DNA of 64,000 nt, from contig SVGA01000012.1 in assembly GCA_015056575.1 (NCBI GenBank), forward strand, positions 1 to 64,000. The letters run 5' to 3'. A program made the position numbers and the translations under genes. The stretch comes from Butyrivibrio sp. GTDB taxonomy: Bacteria; Bacillota; Clostridia; Lachnospirales; Lachnospiraceae. Every line of letters begins with the position of its first letter. Within the stretch, counting starts at the first letter, position 1. The notes beneath the pieces are model-generated. The model ran no database searches and had not been told where the DNA came from. It worked only from the letters and a program-made list of their open reading frames with translations. Below, piece after piece: positions 24,907-32,965 of this stretch.

Positions 24907-26073
24907 TTACAGGGTTGATGCCTTTCCTTCAATAATGGTGTAGTACTTGCCCCCTGCCATATACTCGTGGGTAACATCGGTAATATAATAGTTGTTGGAA
25001 ACAGCATCACCGAAATTCTTAAGGGTTATGAATCTTCCGGGAACAAATTCCGGCATCCCCCTGAGCGTCATCCTAAGGTGCCCCAGCCTGTATGAAATAT
25101 CTTCAAGAATATATTCTGCTCTGTTTTCCGCATCCTGCTGTGTTTCTATACCTGAGTCGATATACACATAGGCCTGGGATGAAATAAGAGGCTTGGCCTT
25201 CGATCCCAGGGAAAACTTATTGGCATTTTTCTTCTTGGACTCTATCCTGGTTCCTTTGCCGATATCAAGAGTCCTTACCTTAACTTCTCCTACAACTCCG
25301 GTGATATCATATCCCACATCATATGAAACGACAGCATATCCCGGTCTTATCTCCGCCAGAGGCTGAGTATTGAGTTTGGCCTTTCTGAAGGCCACATTCC
25401 CACCCAGAGTAAAAAATTCGTAGTTAAACTTCTTGGCGGTCCTTACCACAAAGTCATAGTCGCTTTCTGCCACCATCTCTATCCTGATATCGGTTTTCCC
25501 GCCACCGGCTCCGCCGGGGACAGCTCCTCCGCCGGGTTTATCCGGCGTATCCGCTACGGTTATGTCCTTAATCGTTCCGTTTTCCTTCAGTTTCTGATAT
25601 ACCTGCTGGTCCAGTATTTCTTTTACCGCATCGGAATAATAATTTGCCTTAAGTCTTTTGGTGTAATTATTGGCCATCATGATACCCTTTATATCCATTG
25701 CGGTTATCATGATCCCCGCTTCAGACGGGGCTTCATAGTCATACCTGAAATCAACGGCGGCCACATATCCCTTGAACACCTCTGTGACAGAGGCGGCATG
25801 CCCCATGTATATCGTCACATCCGTTCCCAGAGAGATGTACTTCTTCAGTTCCTTGCTCCTGAAATACCCATTGTTAATATCATAAGTGTTGATAAGAAGA
25901 AAGGTTGCCATGGAAGCCTTAAGATCGCTGGTAAGACTCACTGTAATATCAACGGCTCTTATACTGTGTTTTTTGTAGTCCTCAATATTTTGGCCCCCAA
26001 GCTCCACTATAGCGACAGGTTTGTAAAAGCCCTCATATTTTGTATATAGTTTATCAAGATCTATAGAAGCCAT
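24907..26073 (-). CDS. VgrG N-terminal half: gp27/gpD-like hub protein
   Basis: A 388-aa protein resembling phage late control protein D / the gp27-like part of VgrG. Landmarks are YMGHAASVTEVFKGYVAAVD, MVAESDYDFVVRTAKKFNYE, DAENRAEYILEDISYRLG and PGRFITLKNFGDAVSNNYYI. A Gly/Pro-rich linker (PGGGAVPGGAGGG) interrupts it near residue 185. It forms the trimeric hub on which the tube starts. The spike part is encoded by the next gene 19 bp downstream. Confidence 0.88.
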   Translation of the reverse strand: MASIDLDKLYTKYEGFYKPVAIVELGGQNIEDYKKHSIRAVDITVSLTSDLKASMATFLLINTYDINNGYFRSKELKKYISLGTDVTIYMGHAASVTEVFKGYVAAVDFRYDYEAPSEAGIMITAMDIKGIMMANNYTKRLKANYYSDAVKEILDQQVYQKLKENGTIKDITVADTPDKPGGGAVPGGAGGGKTDIRIEMVAESDYDFVVRTAKKFNYEFFTLGGNVAFRKAKLNTQPLAEIRPGYAVVSYDVGYDITGVVGEVKVRTLDIGKGTRIESKKKNANKFSLGSKAKPLISSQAYVYIDSGIETQQDAENRAEYILEDISYRLGHLRMTLRGMPEFVPGRFITLKNFGDAVSNNYYITDVTHEYMAGGKYYTIIEGKASTL

Positions 26074-26086
26074 TGCTTATATTCCT

Positions 26087-26989
26087 TTAAATAGATATTT
26101 TCGGGCTAAGGGCTGCAGCCGGATTATACATGCTGTAGAAGTCCGTCTGATACTCCTGCTGCCAGATGTCTGTATTGGCACCTGCGGTCTCACTGTCGTA
26201 AAGAACCATGCCAAGGGATACAAATGCCCTGCAGGGTTCACCGTTTACATTGAACATCACATACTGGGCATTGACCGTATTGAGGATTCCCTCATAGACC
26301 ATATCTCCCCAGATAAAGCGAAGGAGTCTCCTGTCTTCGTTTCGCACTATGGCAGTCAGTGCCTCAACCTCCGGCTGAACGGAAGTGTAGTTTCCCTTTA
26401 CTGCTGTTTTTATGGCTCTTCCGGCTCCCTGTATGCCGTTTGTCAGATTGAGATTGAACTTATCAAAGTAAAAAGCATCCTGCGGATTTGACTTATCAAG
26501 CACAAGCTTTACACTCATTTCAATACGTGTATTGGCCGCTGCCATTGTGGATCCGCCTCTTATATGGTTAGGATTGCTTTCAACCTTCTGACCGTTCCTT
26601 CTCTTTTTGGCATTTTCCAGGTCCTCGTCCGTTCGGTATTTCTGAATGGGCAGCTCCTCTCCGCCATAGCCGTTGATATACAGCTCCTCGGGATTAAACT
26701 GCACTTCAAACCTGTATCTTTTTATTCCGCCGTAAATTTCAAAACCATTGCTGCTTTTTGCTCCCTTTACCGATGCGGCAAAGCCTGTTACCGCGTCAAG
26801 ATTGAAGTTCCCTATATCGGTAATTGAAAACTTATTGGCTGTAGGCTTTGGGGCTTCCTGTTTTTTGATCTCAACATTCCCAAAGTCCGCGATCTCTATG
26901 ATGGCTTTCTCCGTAAAACCGGCCATCGAGCTCGCTGCACCTGCAATCGTCTGACCAAAGCCTGATTTTGCTTCCGGATTTAATGGCAT
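26087..26989 (-). CDS. CIS hub/tube-initiator protein (CIS_tube domain), second copy
   Basis: A 300-aa protein with the CIS_tube-type segment RFEVQFNPEELYINGYGGEE. The conserved C-terminal half (RRLLRFIWGDMVYEGILNTV, YVMFNVNGEPCRAFVSLGM) matches Afp7/Pvc7-like proteins that join hub and tube. Afp7-type proteins often end in a LysM domain; none is seen here. A paralogue lies immediately upstream (27004-27936), so two versions probably occupy different hub layers. Confidence 0.82.
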   Translation of the reverse strand: MPLNPEAKSGFGQTIAGAASSMAGFTEKAIIEIADFGNVEIKKQEAPKPTANKFSITDIGNFNLDAVTGFAASVKGAKSSNGFEIYGGIKRYRFEVQFNPEELYINGYGGEELPIQKYRTDEDLENAKKRRNGQKVESNPNHIRGGSTMAAANTRIEMSVKLVLDKSNPQDAFYFDKFNLNLTNGIQGAGRAIKTAVKGNYTSVQPEVEALTAIVRNEDRRLLRFIWGDMVYEGILNTVNAQYVMFNVNGEPCRAFVSLGMVLYDSETAGANTDIWQQEYQTDFYSMYNPAAALSPKISI

Positions 26990-27003
26990 AGATCTCTCCT
27001 AAA

Positions 27004-27936
27004 TCAAATTCCCAGATTGATAAAATTATTGTTGGTTGCCTTCTTAAAAGCTGAGGACATTGATGCAACGCCTTCAAAACCGCCTTTCTTTTCTTTAAAG
27101 ACTTTCTGAAAAGCGTTGTCCCAGTATTGTTCGTCATACTTAAGATCCTCATTCGACTTATCCTGAGTCAGTTCAAGATGCATCTCCCCTCTTATGGGAT
27201 GTCCCTGAGGATTAAACATGGTAAAACGGTTTCCGACATCGGTAATGGTTCCGCGAAATGCCATATTGGCCCAGTAGAACACCACCTGCTGGGTAGCCGA
27301 TGAAGATAAAAGACTCATTATTGCATCCATCTTTTTTCTTACGGAATAGTTGTTTCCTTTGTGCCGATAGGCGTTGATCCCCTTGTTGATCGCGCCCGAA
27401 AAGTTTGTATTGACAACATCATTAAGCCCGAAGGCATTCATGTTGTCGCAGTCATCAAATACCAGGTCGATAGACAGTTTGCTCTTACCGGTGAATTTGT
27501 ACACATTCAGTTTGTCTATTCCCTCTTCGCCTTTTCTGGACTGGACCTTACCATTTACCGAATAAAGATTTATGGTTGCCGGGTTATACTGTACCGGAAA
27601 TTTAATAAACGAAGGATGATCGCTGTCTACCTCTCCTATGCTGTCCGCTGACTTTGAGCCGGGGGTGAGGGTACTCACAACTCCCTTTCCAAAATCCACA
27701 AGTCCGTCCTTGATGGTTCCCCCAAGGCTCTTCTTAACTTTTTTTAACAGGTCCTTCTGCAAAGAGTTAAGAGCACCTACCTCCGTATTAAAATCCGTTT
27801 CCGACTCTTCCTGACTCTGATTCTTTTTGCTCAGATCTGTCAGGTATATATACAGGATAGCCTTATCGGCGGCTCCGTCGGTAAACATACCCTGCGCACT
27901 TTTTTTCAGATTTGAAAAAGCTCCGCCTGCTGCCAT
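27004..27936 (-). CDS. CIS hub/tube-initiator protein (CIS_tube domain), first copy
   Basis: A 310-aa paralogue of the next gene. It shares the layout FPVQYNPATINLYSVNGKV in the middle and VVFYWANMAFRGTITDVGNRFTMF...RGEMHLELT in the C-terminal half. The first 110 residues are helical and charged and differ from the other copy. No LysM domain is visible. AAAGGAGG precedes the ATG. A pair of such proteins between the tube genes and VgrG is consistent with a layered baseplate hub. Confidence 0.8.
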   Translation of the reverse strand: MAAGGAFSNLKKSAQGMFTDGAADKAILYIYLTDLSKKNQSQEESETDFNTEVGALNSLQKDLLKKVKKSLGGTIKDGLVDFGKGVVSTLTPGSKSADSIGEVDSDHPSFIKFPVQYNPATINLYSVNGKVQSRKGEEGIDKLNVYKFTGKSKLSIDLVFDDCDNMNAFGLNDVVNTNFSGAINKGINAYRHKGNNYSVRKKMDAIMSLLSSSATQQVVFYWANMAFRGTITDVGNRFTMFNPQGHPIRGEMHLELTQDKSNEDLKYDEQYWDNAFQKVFKEKKGGFEGVASMSSAFKKATNNNFINLGI

Positions 27937-27953
27937 GGTCTATCCTCCTTTCC

Positions 27954-30023
27954 TTAGTATCCGCGCCTCATCTTTTCGTTGCGCATCTGTCTTTCTATCT
28001 TATTCATGACCTGTCCTGTAAGAGAATTCATCTTGCTCTTTACTTCATTCTCCACAAGCTGCTCCACATCTCTTGCTGAAAGACTCACCTGCCTTGTGTT
28101 TGTGGTCTCAACATCGGTATGGTTGATCACATGGTTCTCGGTCACAGTCGTAGTCTGTACGGTTTTGTTTATCTGCTTTTGGAGATTTGTCTCCATTTCG
28201 CTAAGCTGCTCATTCAATTCCTCTGTTGTAAGACTGCTGCTGTACCTGTGTACGGTTTCCACCGGGCTCATGCCCTTCTGTCTTTTGCGGGCAGGAGATG
28301 CCTCTCCTTCTCTTTCTCTTTTTATGGCTTGAAGAAATTCTTCGGTCCGGGGATCTCTTGGCACTGCCGCGCTGCTCTCGGGCTCAGTCACTACCCCGGC
28401 CGTTTCGACGTCATATATAAGCTCTCCCACCTGAGCCGGTCTTACTATGTTTTGGTTTACCACATTGGTGTCACCCTGATAGTATTGCTCAAGAAGCTGG
28501 TAGATTTCCATGGATTCGTCCGGAATGATGTTTCGAAGCTCCGTAAGGATCTGGCTTCTTCTCTGCTGCCTTCTGACCTTTCTTTCCTCGAGTTTCTCCA
28601 TAAGGCGCTTGGGATCGGTCAGGGCAAGAGCGGCATCCTCTCTTGTCTGCAAGATACCGCTTTGGGGTTCTGAAATCTGTTCTCTTTCCCTTAGCTGTTC
28701 TCTGAGTCTTACATACTCCATGCGCCTGTTCTCATTCTGAATATTGATGGCATTTATGGTATCTGTAAGTCTTTGAACTTCGTCCCATGTCACCTCACCG
28801 GTCTTTGTTGTCTCCAAAAGCTCTATCTCGCTTTGCACAAGACGGCTGCTCTCCTCTTCAAAGTTTTCCGTATACTCCGACCGTGTCACAAGCTCGGTGT
28901 CATAGCCTCCCACCAGTCGAAGGAAGGTCTGATCCGAAGCCTTGAAGAAGGTATCCTCAAATCTGTAGAAGGTCTCATTGTTGGTGTAGATCCTGTCAAA
29001 GGCTGTGTGGAACAGATTCCTTACCATGTCCATAAGAACCGCTGATGTCAGCTCATTTCTGACACTGCTTGTAAGGTTCTCCTCATTCTCAATGGACTGC
29101 TCGTAAATGTTCTCATTAAGGAAAGTCAGATCCGTACTTCCAACTCCCACTCTCTGCCGCAGTACTGACAGCAACACCTTCTGGGCAATGTAGCTCTGGT
29201 CTGCAATGGAAAACTCCCTTGCATCCACCTCATTGGCCTCAACTGTCTTATTAAAGTTTGAGACTATCTGGTAAACCGCACCTGTATTAAGTCTTCTCAT
29301 TATAGAGCTGTACAGGTAATTGGTCTCTTCGTTTGCGGTGCTCTCCTGCCTTACGGTGATATCGGCCCCGGAAAAATTCGTCTCATTAAACTCCTGATCC
29401 ACCTGCAGCTCATTTACTTCACCGGTCTTTTCAAAGTTTGAAACTATTTCTCTGATCCTGTCGGTGCTCAGTCTTTCCCGCACGGTTTCCGAAAAGCTGT
29501 CTGTTCTTGAAGTTTCTTTTTCCGAGCTCTCCGATGTCCTTACGGTGCTGCTGCTTGTCCTGATCTCATCGATAAGCTCTCTTAGTTCTCCGCCTCTTTC
29601 GAGATACAGATTGATGAGGGTATTGGTATTTTGGGTCTCTTCAACGACCTTGTAAAAGGCCTTCATGAACCTTCTGTCATCCCTGACCCCCAGCTTATAA
29701 AGCGCATCGGTTATAAATACTCTGTCCTGATAGGTAAGATTTACATCAGCAGATGTGATGATCCTGTTAAGGACGTTGTTTAAGATATTTACCTTGCTGA
29801 TATTGGTCTCATTTCTCTCTGCCCTGGAAAAGATGCTTGTAATCCCCTCACCTTCCTGAATATATATTTCCGGCGGTGTGGCAGCTATATGAAGAAGATC
29901 TTCTTCACCGATATGAGTCTCCATCAGGGAGTAATTGCCTTTGATCCTGTGGTAGAAGGCCTCGGGATCTCTGATGTATGTACTTTTTGCCTTCACCTCT
30001 ATTGGGGCGGAAATAGTAAGCAT
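27954..30023 (-). CDS. Helical coiled-coil protein, tape-measure candidate
   Basis: A 689-aa, almost wholly helical and hydrophilic protein with no signal peptide. Degenerate internal repeats of roughly 75-100 residues share the pattern IVSNF(E/N)KT, as in RIREIVSNFEKTGEVNE, AVYQIVSNFNKTVEANE and LMDMVRNLFHTAF. Long coiled-coil stretches follow (MEYVRLREQLREREQ, LEERKVRRQQRR). Helical, repeat-containing proteins of this length set tail length in contractile particles, and no other gene in the operon fits. Against this, Afp14-type tape measures usually lie near the end of the locus, not before the hub. It may instead be a structural linker. Confidence 0.55.
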   Translation of the reverse strand: MLTISAPIEVKAKSTYIRDPEAFYHRIKGNYSLMETHIGEEDLLHIAATPPEIYIQEGEGITSIFSRAERNETNISKVNILNNVLNRIITSADVNLTYQDRVFITDALYKLGVRDDRRFMKAFYKVVEETQNTNTLINLYLERGGELRELIDEIRTSSSTVRTSESSEKETSRTDSFSETVRERLSTDRIREIVSNFEKTGEVNELQVDQEFNETNFSGADITVRQESTANEETNYLYSSIMRRLNTGAVYQIVSNFNKTVEANEVDAREFSIADQSYIAQKVLLSVLRQRVGVGSTDLTFLNENIYEQSIENEENLTSSVRNELTSAVLMDMVRNLFHTAFDRIYTNNETFYRFEDTFFKASDQTFLRLVGGYDTELVTRSEYTENFEEESSRLVQSEIELLETTKTGEVTWDEVQRLTDTINAINIQNENRRMEYVRLREQLREREQISEPQSGILQTREDAALALTDPKRLMEKLEERKVRRQQRRSQILTELRNIIPDESMEIYQLLEQYYQGDTNVVNQNIVRPAQVGELIYDVETAGVVTEPESSAAVPRDPRTEEFLQAIKREREGEASPARKRQKGMSPVETVHRYSSSLTTEELNEQLSEMETNLQKQINKTVQTTTVTENHVINHTDVETTNTRQVSLSARDVEQLVENEVKSKMNSLTGQVMNKIERQMRNEKMRRGY

Positions 30024-30039
30024 CTTTTATCTGTGTCCT

Positions 30040-31710
30040 TTATTTCTTGAGATTATCTGCCATAAGCGCGCGGCGTGTGGGAGGCCAGATAACAGGGGTC
30101 GGCTTCTCGGAATCCTTTGGAGAAACAGACGCATATTTGGCTTTAGCTCCCTCTGATATTCTGTACTGTTCCCGTACTTCGGGCTTTTGTGAGTCGGTAG
30201 GAGATACCTTGGAATGCTTGGGGGTTGCCCCGTCTTTTATGCTGTAGGGCTCTCTTACTTCGGGCCTTTGCGAGTCGGTAGGAGATACCTTGGAATGCTT
30301 GGGGGTTGCCCCGTCTTTTATGCTGTAAGGCTCTCTTACTTCAGGCTTCTCTGAATCCTTGCGGGAAGCCTTTGCGTGTTTGACATGAGCACCGTCCCTG
30401 ATGCTGTAAGGAACTCTTTGTTCAGCCTTTTCCGCATCAAGAGGGGATACTTCAGCCCTGTGATTCTTGGTCTTGTTTTTCCTGATGCTGTAAGCACCGG
30501 CATTGAAATCGGACTTATCGGAATCCTTTCTCTTTACGGTCCGTTTGCCGTCCTCGATAATAACATCATAAGTTGTGTTATTCTTATCGGGAGCTGACGG
30601 CTTAGCCCATTTGGGATCATAGCCCGATGATCCGTCCCATGGCTTCTTATTGATCTGAACCTTATCGATTCTTTCAAGATGCTCGATGCCGTCCTTATCC
30701 TTAGTCTTTTTGTATATCTGGGAATCTGCATCGGGATTATTGTAAGCTCTGTTGATATATTTAAGCTTGCTTCCGTTTTTACTGAGTTCGTACTGTGGTC
30801 TGTTAAGGTCGCCCTCTCCCTTTCTTACCAATGTGGGCTTACCGTCGACGGTACCCATTTCATAGACCTTGTTCTTCTCATCAGCGTCAATCTTTGAAAG
30901 ATTCCCTCTGTGGGTTTTCTTGTTTTTGATATCAAAGGAGGATCTGAACTTATAGCCCGCGTCGTCCTTCATGCTCATGCGCACATGGCCGTCTTTATCC
31001 GTATCCCAGCGATACCAGTAGGTACTTTTTGACGTATCGTCATTGGGCGAGAAGGCGGCATACCTGTTGGTATACCCGGGACCGTTCTTGTCCTCCTGCT
31101 CTTTAGCATTCCACTCCTCTTCCTCCGAAAGAGACTGGAATCCGTTATTGATCACCACCAGCTCTCTGTAGGCTATGGTGGTGGTCTCGGTAAGGAGCCC
31201 TGACTTCTCTGCATTCAGTTCTCCGTACTCCTTGCTCATAACAGTGCAGCCCTGGAAGGTATAAATCCTTGCAGGCCAGGCGGGAGCTGATGCTGTAAGT
31301 CCTGCCCTTGACTTGTGTCTGTAAACATAGAGTATAAGCGGAAGTATGAGTTCAGTGCCAAGGGCAAGAGGATCCAGGAACCTCTCAGTACCTATATACC
31401 TCTCTATCTGGAAGGTAAAGGGCTTTGAGATAGGCTTTCTCTTTAAGTGAATGTAATCATTAACTCCACCCTCTTTTATGTATTCAAACTCATTTTCCTT
31501 GGTAAAAGCCCGCACGGTTTTAATGGGCAGGAAATACAGACCTTCAACTTCCATTACGAAATTAAAGGCCGTTATGGGATTATAGATGGCATCAAAATCG
31601 GTGTTGGCAAGAGCAGCCGCCTCGTAGCTGTCATAGGCCTTGCTGGCATCTCCTCTGGTATCCCATCCTTTTTTTTCATCTCTGTAAGTATACCGTCTTG
31701 GCATAGGCAC
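30040..31710 (-). CDS. Tube-like protein with long repeat-bearing C-terminal extension
   Basis: A 556-aa protein. The first about 190 residues resemble gp19/Afp5-type tube proteins: FNFVMEVEGLYFLPIKTVRAF, EYIKEGGVNDYIHLKRKPIS and TTIAYRELVVINNGF. The remaining 360 residues are very hydrophilic and Lys/Asp-rich. They end in five repeats of about 27 residues (406-541) with (P/A/Q)YxI(K/R/S)(D/E/K)G...K(H/Y)xxxSPxDSxKPEVRE. Normal tube proteins are 140-170 aa. The extension would sit in the tube lumen or at its base and could bind cargo, act as a spacer or regulate length. It lies between the small assembly genes and the tape-measure candidate. Confidence 0.72.
   Translation of the reverse strand: MPMPRRYTYRDEKKGWDTRGDASKAYDSYEAAALANTDFDAIYNPITAFNFVMEVEGLYFLPIKTVRAFTKENEFEYIKEGGVNDYIHLKRKPISKPFTFQIERYIGTERFLDPLALGTELILPLILYVYRHKSRAGLTASAPAWPARIYTFQGCTVMSKEYGELNAEKSGLLTETTTIAYRELVVINNGFQSLSEEEEWNAKEQEDKNGPGYTNRYAAFSPNDDTSKSTYWYRWDTDKDGHVRMSMKDDAGYKFRSSFDIKNKKTHRGNLSKIDADEKNKVYEMGTVDGKPTLVRKGEGDLNRPQYELSKNGSKLKYINRAYNNPDADSQIYKKTKDKDGIEHLERIDKVQINKKPWDGSSGYDPKWAKPSAPDKNNTTYDVIIEDGKRTVKRKDSDKSDFNAGAYSIRKNKTKNHRAEVSPLDAEKAEQRVPYSIRDGAHVKHAKASRKDSEKPEVREPYSIKDGATPKHSKVSPTDSQRPEVREPYSIKDGATPKHSKVSPTDSQKPEVREQYRISEGAKAKYASVSPKDSEKPTPVIWPPTRRALMADNLKK
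30088..30495 (-). repeat. Tandem 81-bp coding repeats in the tube-like protein
   Basis: Five tandem units encode about 27 residues each. The two units at 30169-30330 are nearly identical at nucleotide level, with a single Arg/Lys difference in QRPEV/QKPEV. This indicates recent duplication or ongoing homogenisation. The outer units are diverged. Unit number may vary between strains. Confidence 0.85.
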
Positions 31711-31744
31711 TACCTCTGATCATTGATAAAACAGCTACCTGTGT

Positions 31745-31951
31745 TCAGGTTCTTGTAGCTTTCATATCAAGAATACTCTTTTCCTTGGTCTTTTTTGAGG
31801 GACTAAGACTCTTGTTGATGGAGGATATCTCGCTGCACCACCTTCGCCTTTGGGCATGTTCCAGTGCCATGACCTCATCCTGGCTCCAGTGGAAATAGTA
31901 CGAGATAAAGCTCATCTCTCTATACAAGTCGTCCTTGGGATAAAGCCTCAA
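31745..31951 (-). CDS. Small CIS protein of the DUF6760 type
   Basis: A 68-aa protein. LYPKDDLYREMSFISYYFHW, DEVMALEHAQRRRW and EISSIN match a short family found after tail-tube genes in extracellular CIS loci; the aromatic FHW and the ALEH..RRRW motif are typical. It probably acts with the preceding 120-aa protein in tail assembly, like the gpG/gpGT chaperone pair of phages. The only plausible start is TTG at 31951, overlapping the upstream stop (TTGA), so translation is coupled. Confidence 0.8.
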   Translation of the reverse strand: MRLYPKDDLYREMSFISYYFHWSQDEVMALEHAQRRRWCSEISSINKSLSPSKKTKEKSILDMKATRT

Positions 31952-32310
31952 TCCCCCTGAGTAAAATTTAGCGGCACCTCAAAGGTTTTTCCGCAATCCG
32001 GGCATACACACTGCATGGTGGGAGGCTCAACATCATTGATCCTCTGATACATATCCTGCAGATACGCAAGATCCGCCGTAAAGAGCTGTTCTATGGTGGT
32101 TGCTGTCACGGCATCCATCCCCTCAAGCTCGGTCACCACTTTACTTAAAATAACGATGGTAAGATAAGACGGATTTGACAGCACTCTGGGATCTCTGGTG
32201 GCGGATATCTCATCTCCCGCAGTGGCAAGCCTCATTTTCCCTCTCCTGTGAAGTTCTCCCCGTGAATCCATATATCCCTTCGGTAAAGTAAACTCATAAA
32301 TTGTTTCCAT
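31948..32310 (-). CDS. Phage-tail-assembly-like CIS protein with C-terminal Cys motif
   Basis: A 120-aa protein starting with the segment TLPKGYMDSRGELHRRGKMR, typical of small tail-assembly proteins next to CIS tube genes. The middle (DPRVLSNPSYLTIVILSKVV) is helical. The end has CVCPDCGKTFEVPL, half of a zinc-ribbon-like pattern. It is probably a chaperone or accessory protein for tube or hub assembly. An AGGAGG site precedes the ATG, and a hairpin lies between it and the tube gene. Confidence 0.75.
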   Translation of the reverse strand: METIYEFTLPKGYMDSRGELHRRGKMRLATAGDEISATRDPRVLSNPSYLTIVILSKVVTELEGMDAVTATTIEQLFTADLAYLQDMYQRINDVEPPTMQCVCPDCGKTFEVPLNFTQGD

Positions 32311-32361
32311 ACTGTCCTCCTGAAAGATTTGTGTTTAGTATATTGCTTCCTTTAAAGGGGA

Positions 32362-32380
32362 CAGGAGCCATAAGCTCCTG
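32362..32380. other. Intra-operon hairpin 3' of the tube gene
   Basis: CAGGAGC and GCTCCTG form a perfect 7-bp stem with a 5-nt loop, extended by a GGG/CCC pairing in the mRNA. No T-run follows in the transcribed direction, so it is not a full terminator. It lies 26 bp after the stop of the tube gene, which needs many copies per particle. It may stabilise the upstream mRNA end or partly reduce downstream expression. Confidence 0.5.
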
Positions 32381-32405
32381 AGCCCGAAAAAGAAACAATA
32401 TAAAA

Positions 32406-32906
32406 TCAGTTGGGGATAACCAGCTCTTCGTATGCGATCTCAACCGTCTCAATCGCAACATCACTGTTCTTTGCGTCAAGATCGGGAGCTGTATACTTGG
32501 TTACCCAGGCATTGGTAAGTGTCCACTGTCTTGCTCCTACAGATGAAGTAACAAGTGCTGTGGGTGCACCGGAATTGATATCGATAAGCTCGATAGTTAC
32601 ATTCTGACGGGGAATCTGACCACGCATCTCGCTGACACACTCCATAACCCATGTCTTGAAGGGACTTGAAATGATATATCCCATCTTAAGAGTTACATTG
32701 CCGTGCTTAACCAGTCCGGGAAGTTTTACGGGTGCCAGTGAACCTGAATTACCCTGTCTGAATTCAATAACATCCACAGTTGCCTCAATGCCTGTAACCT
32801 CCGAGAAAGCTGCAGTTCCTGAAATGGAATCAACCGTTACCAGGAAATTCATTTTGGTTAATGGGTAAGCGGATTGATTATTGTTTTCATATGCTCCAGT
32901 AGCCAT
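32406..32906 (-). CDS. CIS inner tube protein (gp19/Afp1-like)
   Basis: A 166-aa tube protein with the standard layout: YPLTKMNFLVTVDSISGTAAF, FSEVTGIEATVDVIEFRQG, LPGLVKHGNVTLKMGYIIS and a C-terminal WVTKYTAPDLDAKNSDVAIE. Hexamers of this fold stack into the inner tube that carries or is followed by cargo. An AAAGGAG site precedes the ATG. It directly follows the sheath gene, and a hairpin after its stop may raise its share of mRNA. Confidence 0.93.
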   Translation of the reverse strand: MATGAYENNNQSAYPLTKMNFLVTVDSISGTAAFSEVTGIEATVDVIEFRQGNSGSLAPVKLPGLVKHGNVTLKMGYIISSPFKTWVMECVSEMRGQIPRQNVTIELIDINSGAPTALVTSSVGARQWTLTNAWVTKYTAPDLDAKNSDVAIETVEIAYEELVIPN

Positions 32907-32965
32907 ATTCTATGACTCCTTTCCTATTTGATTATTGTATTCGGATCCTTCATTCTGTTTCTGAC

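Noticed and set aside
24888-25010. Longer N-terminus for the gp5-like gene
   Set aside because: It overlaps the gp27-like gene, has no gp5-like sequence, and the ATG at 24887 has a strong GGGAGGAG site.
30088-30495. CRISPR-like array
   Set aside because: The repeats are in frame, tandem without spacers and encode a protein repeat.
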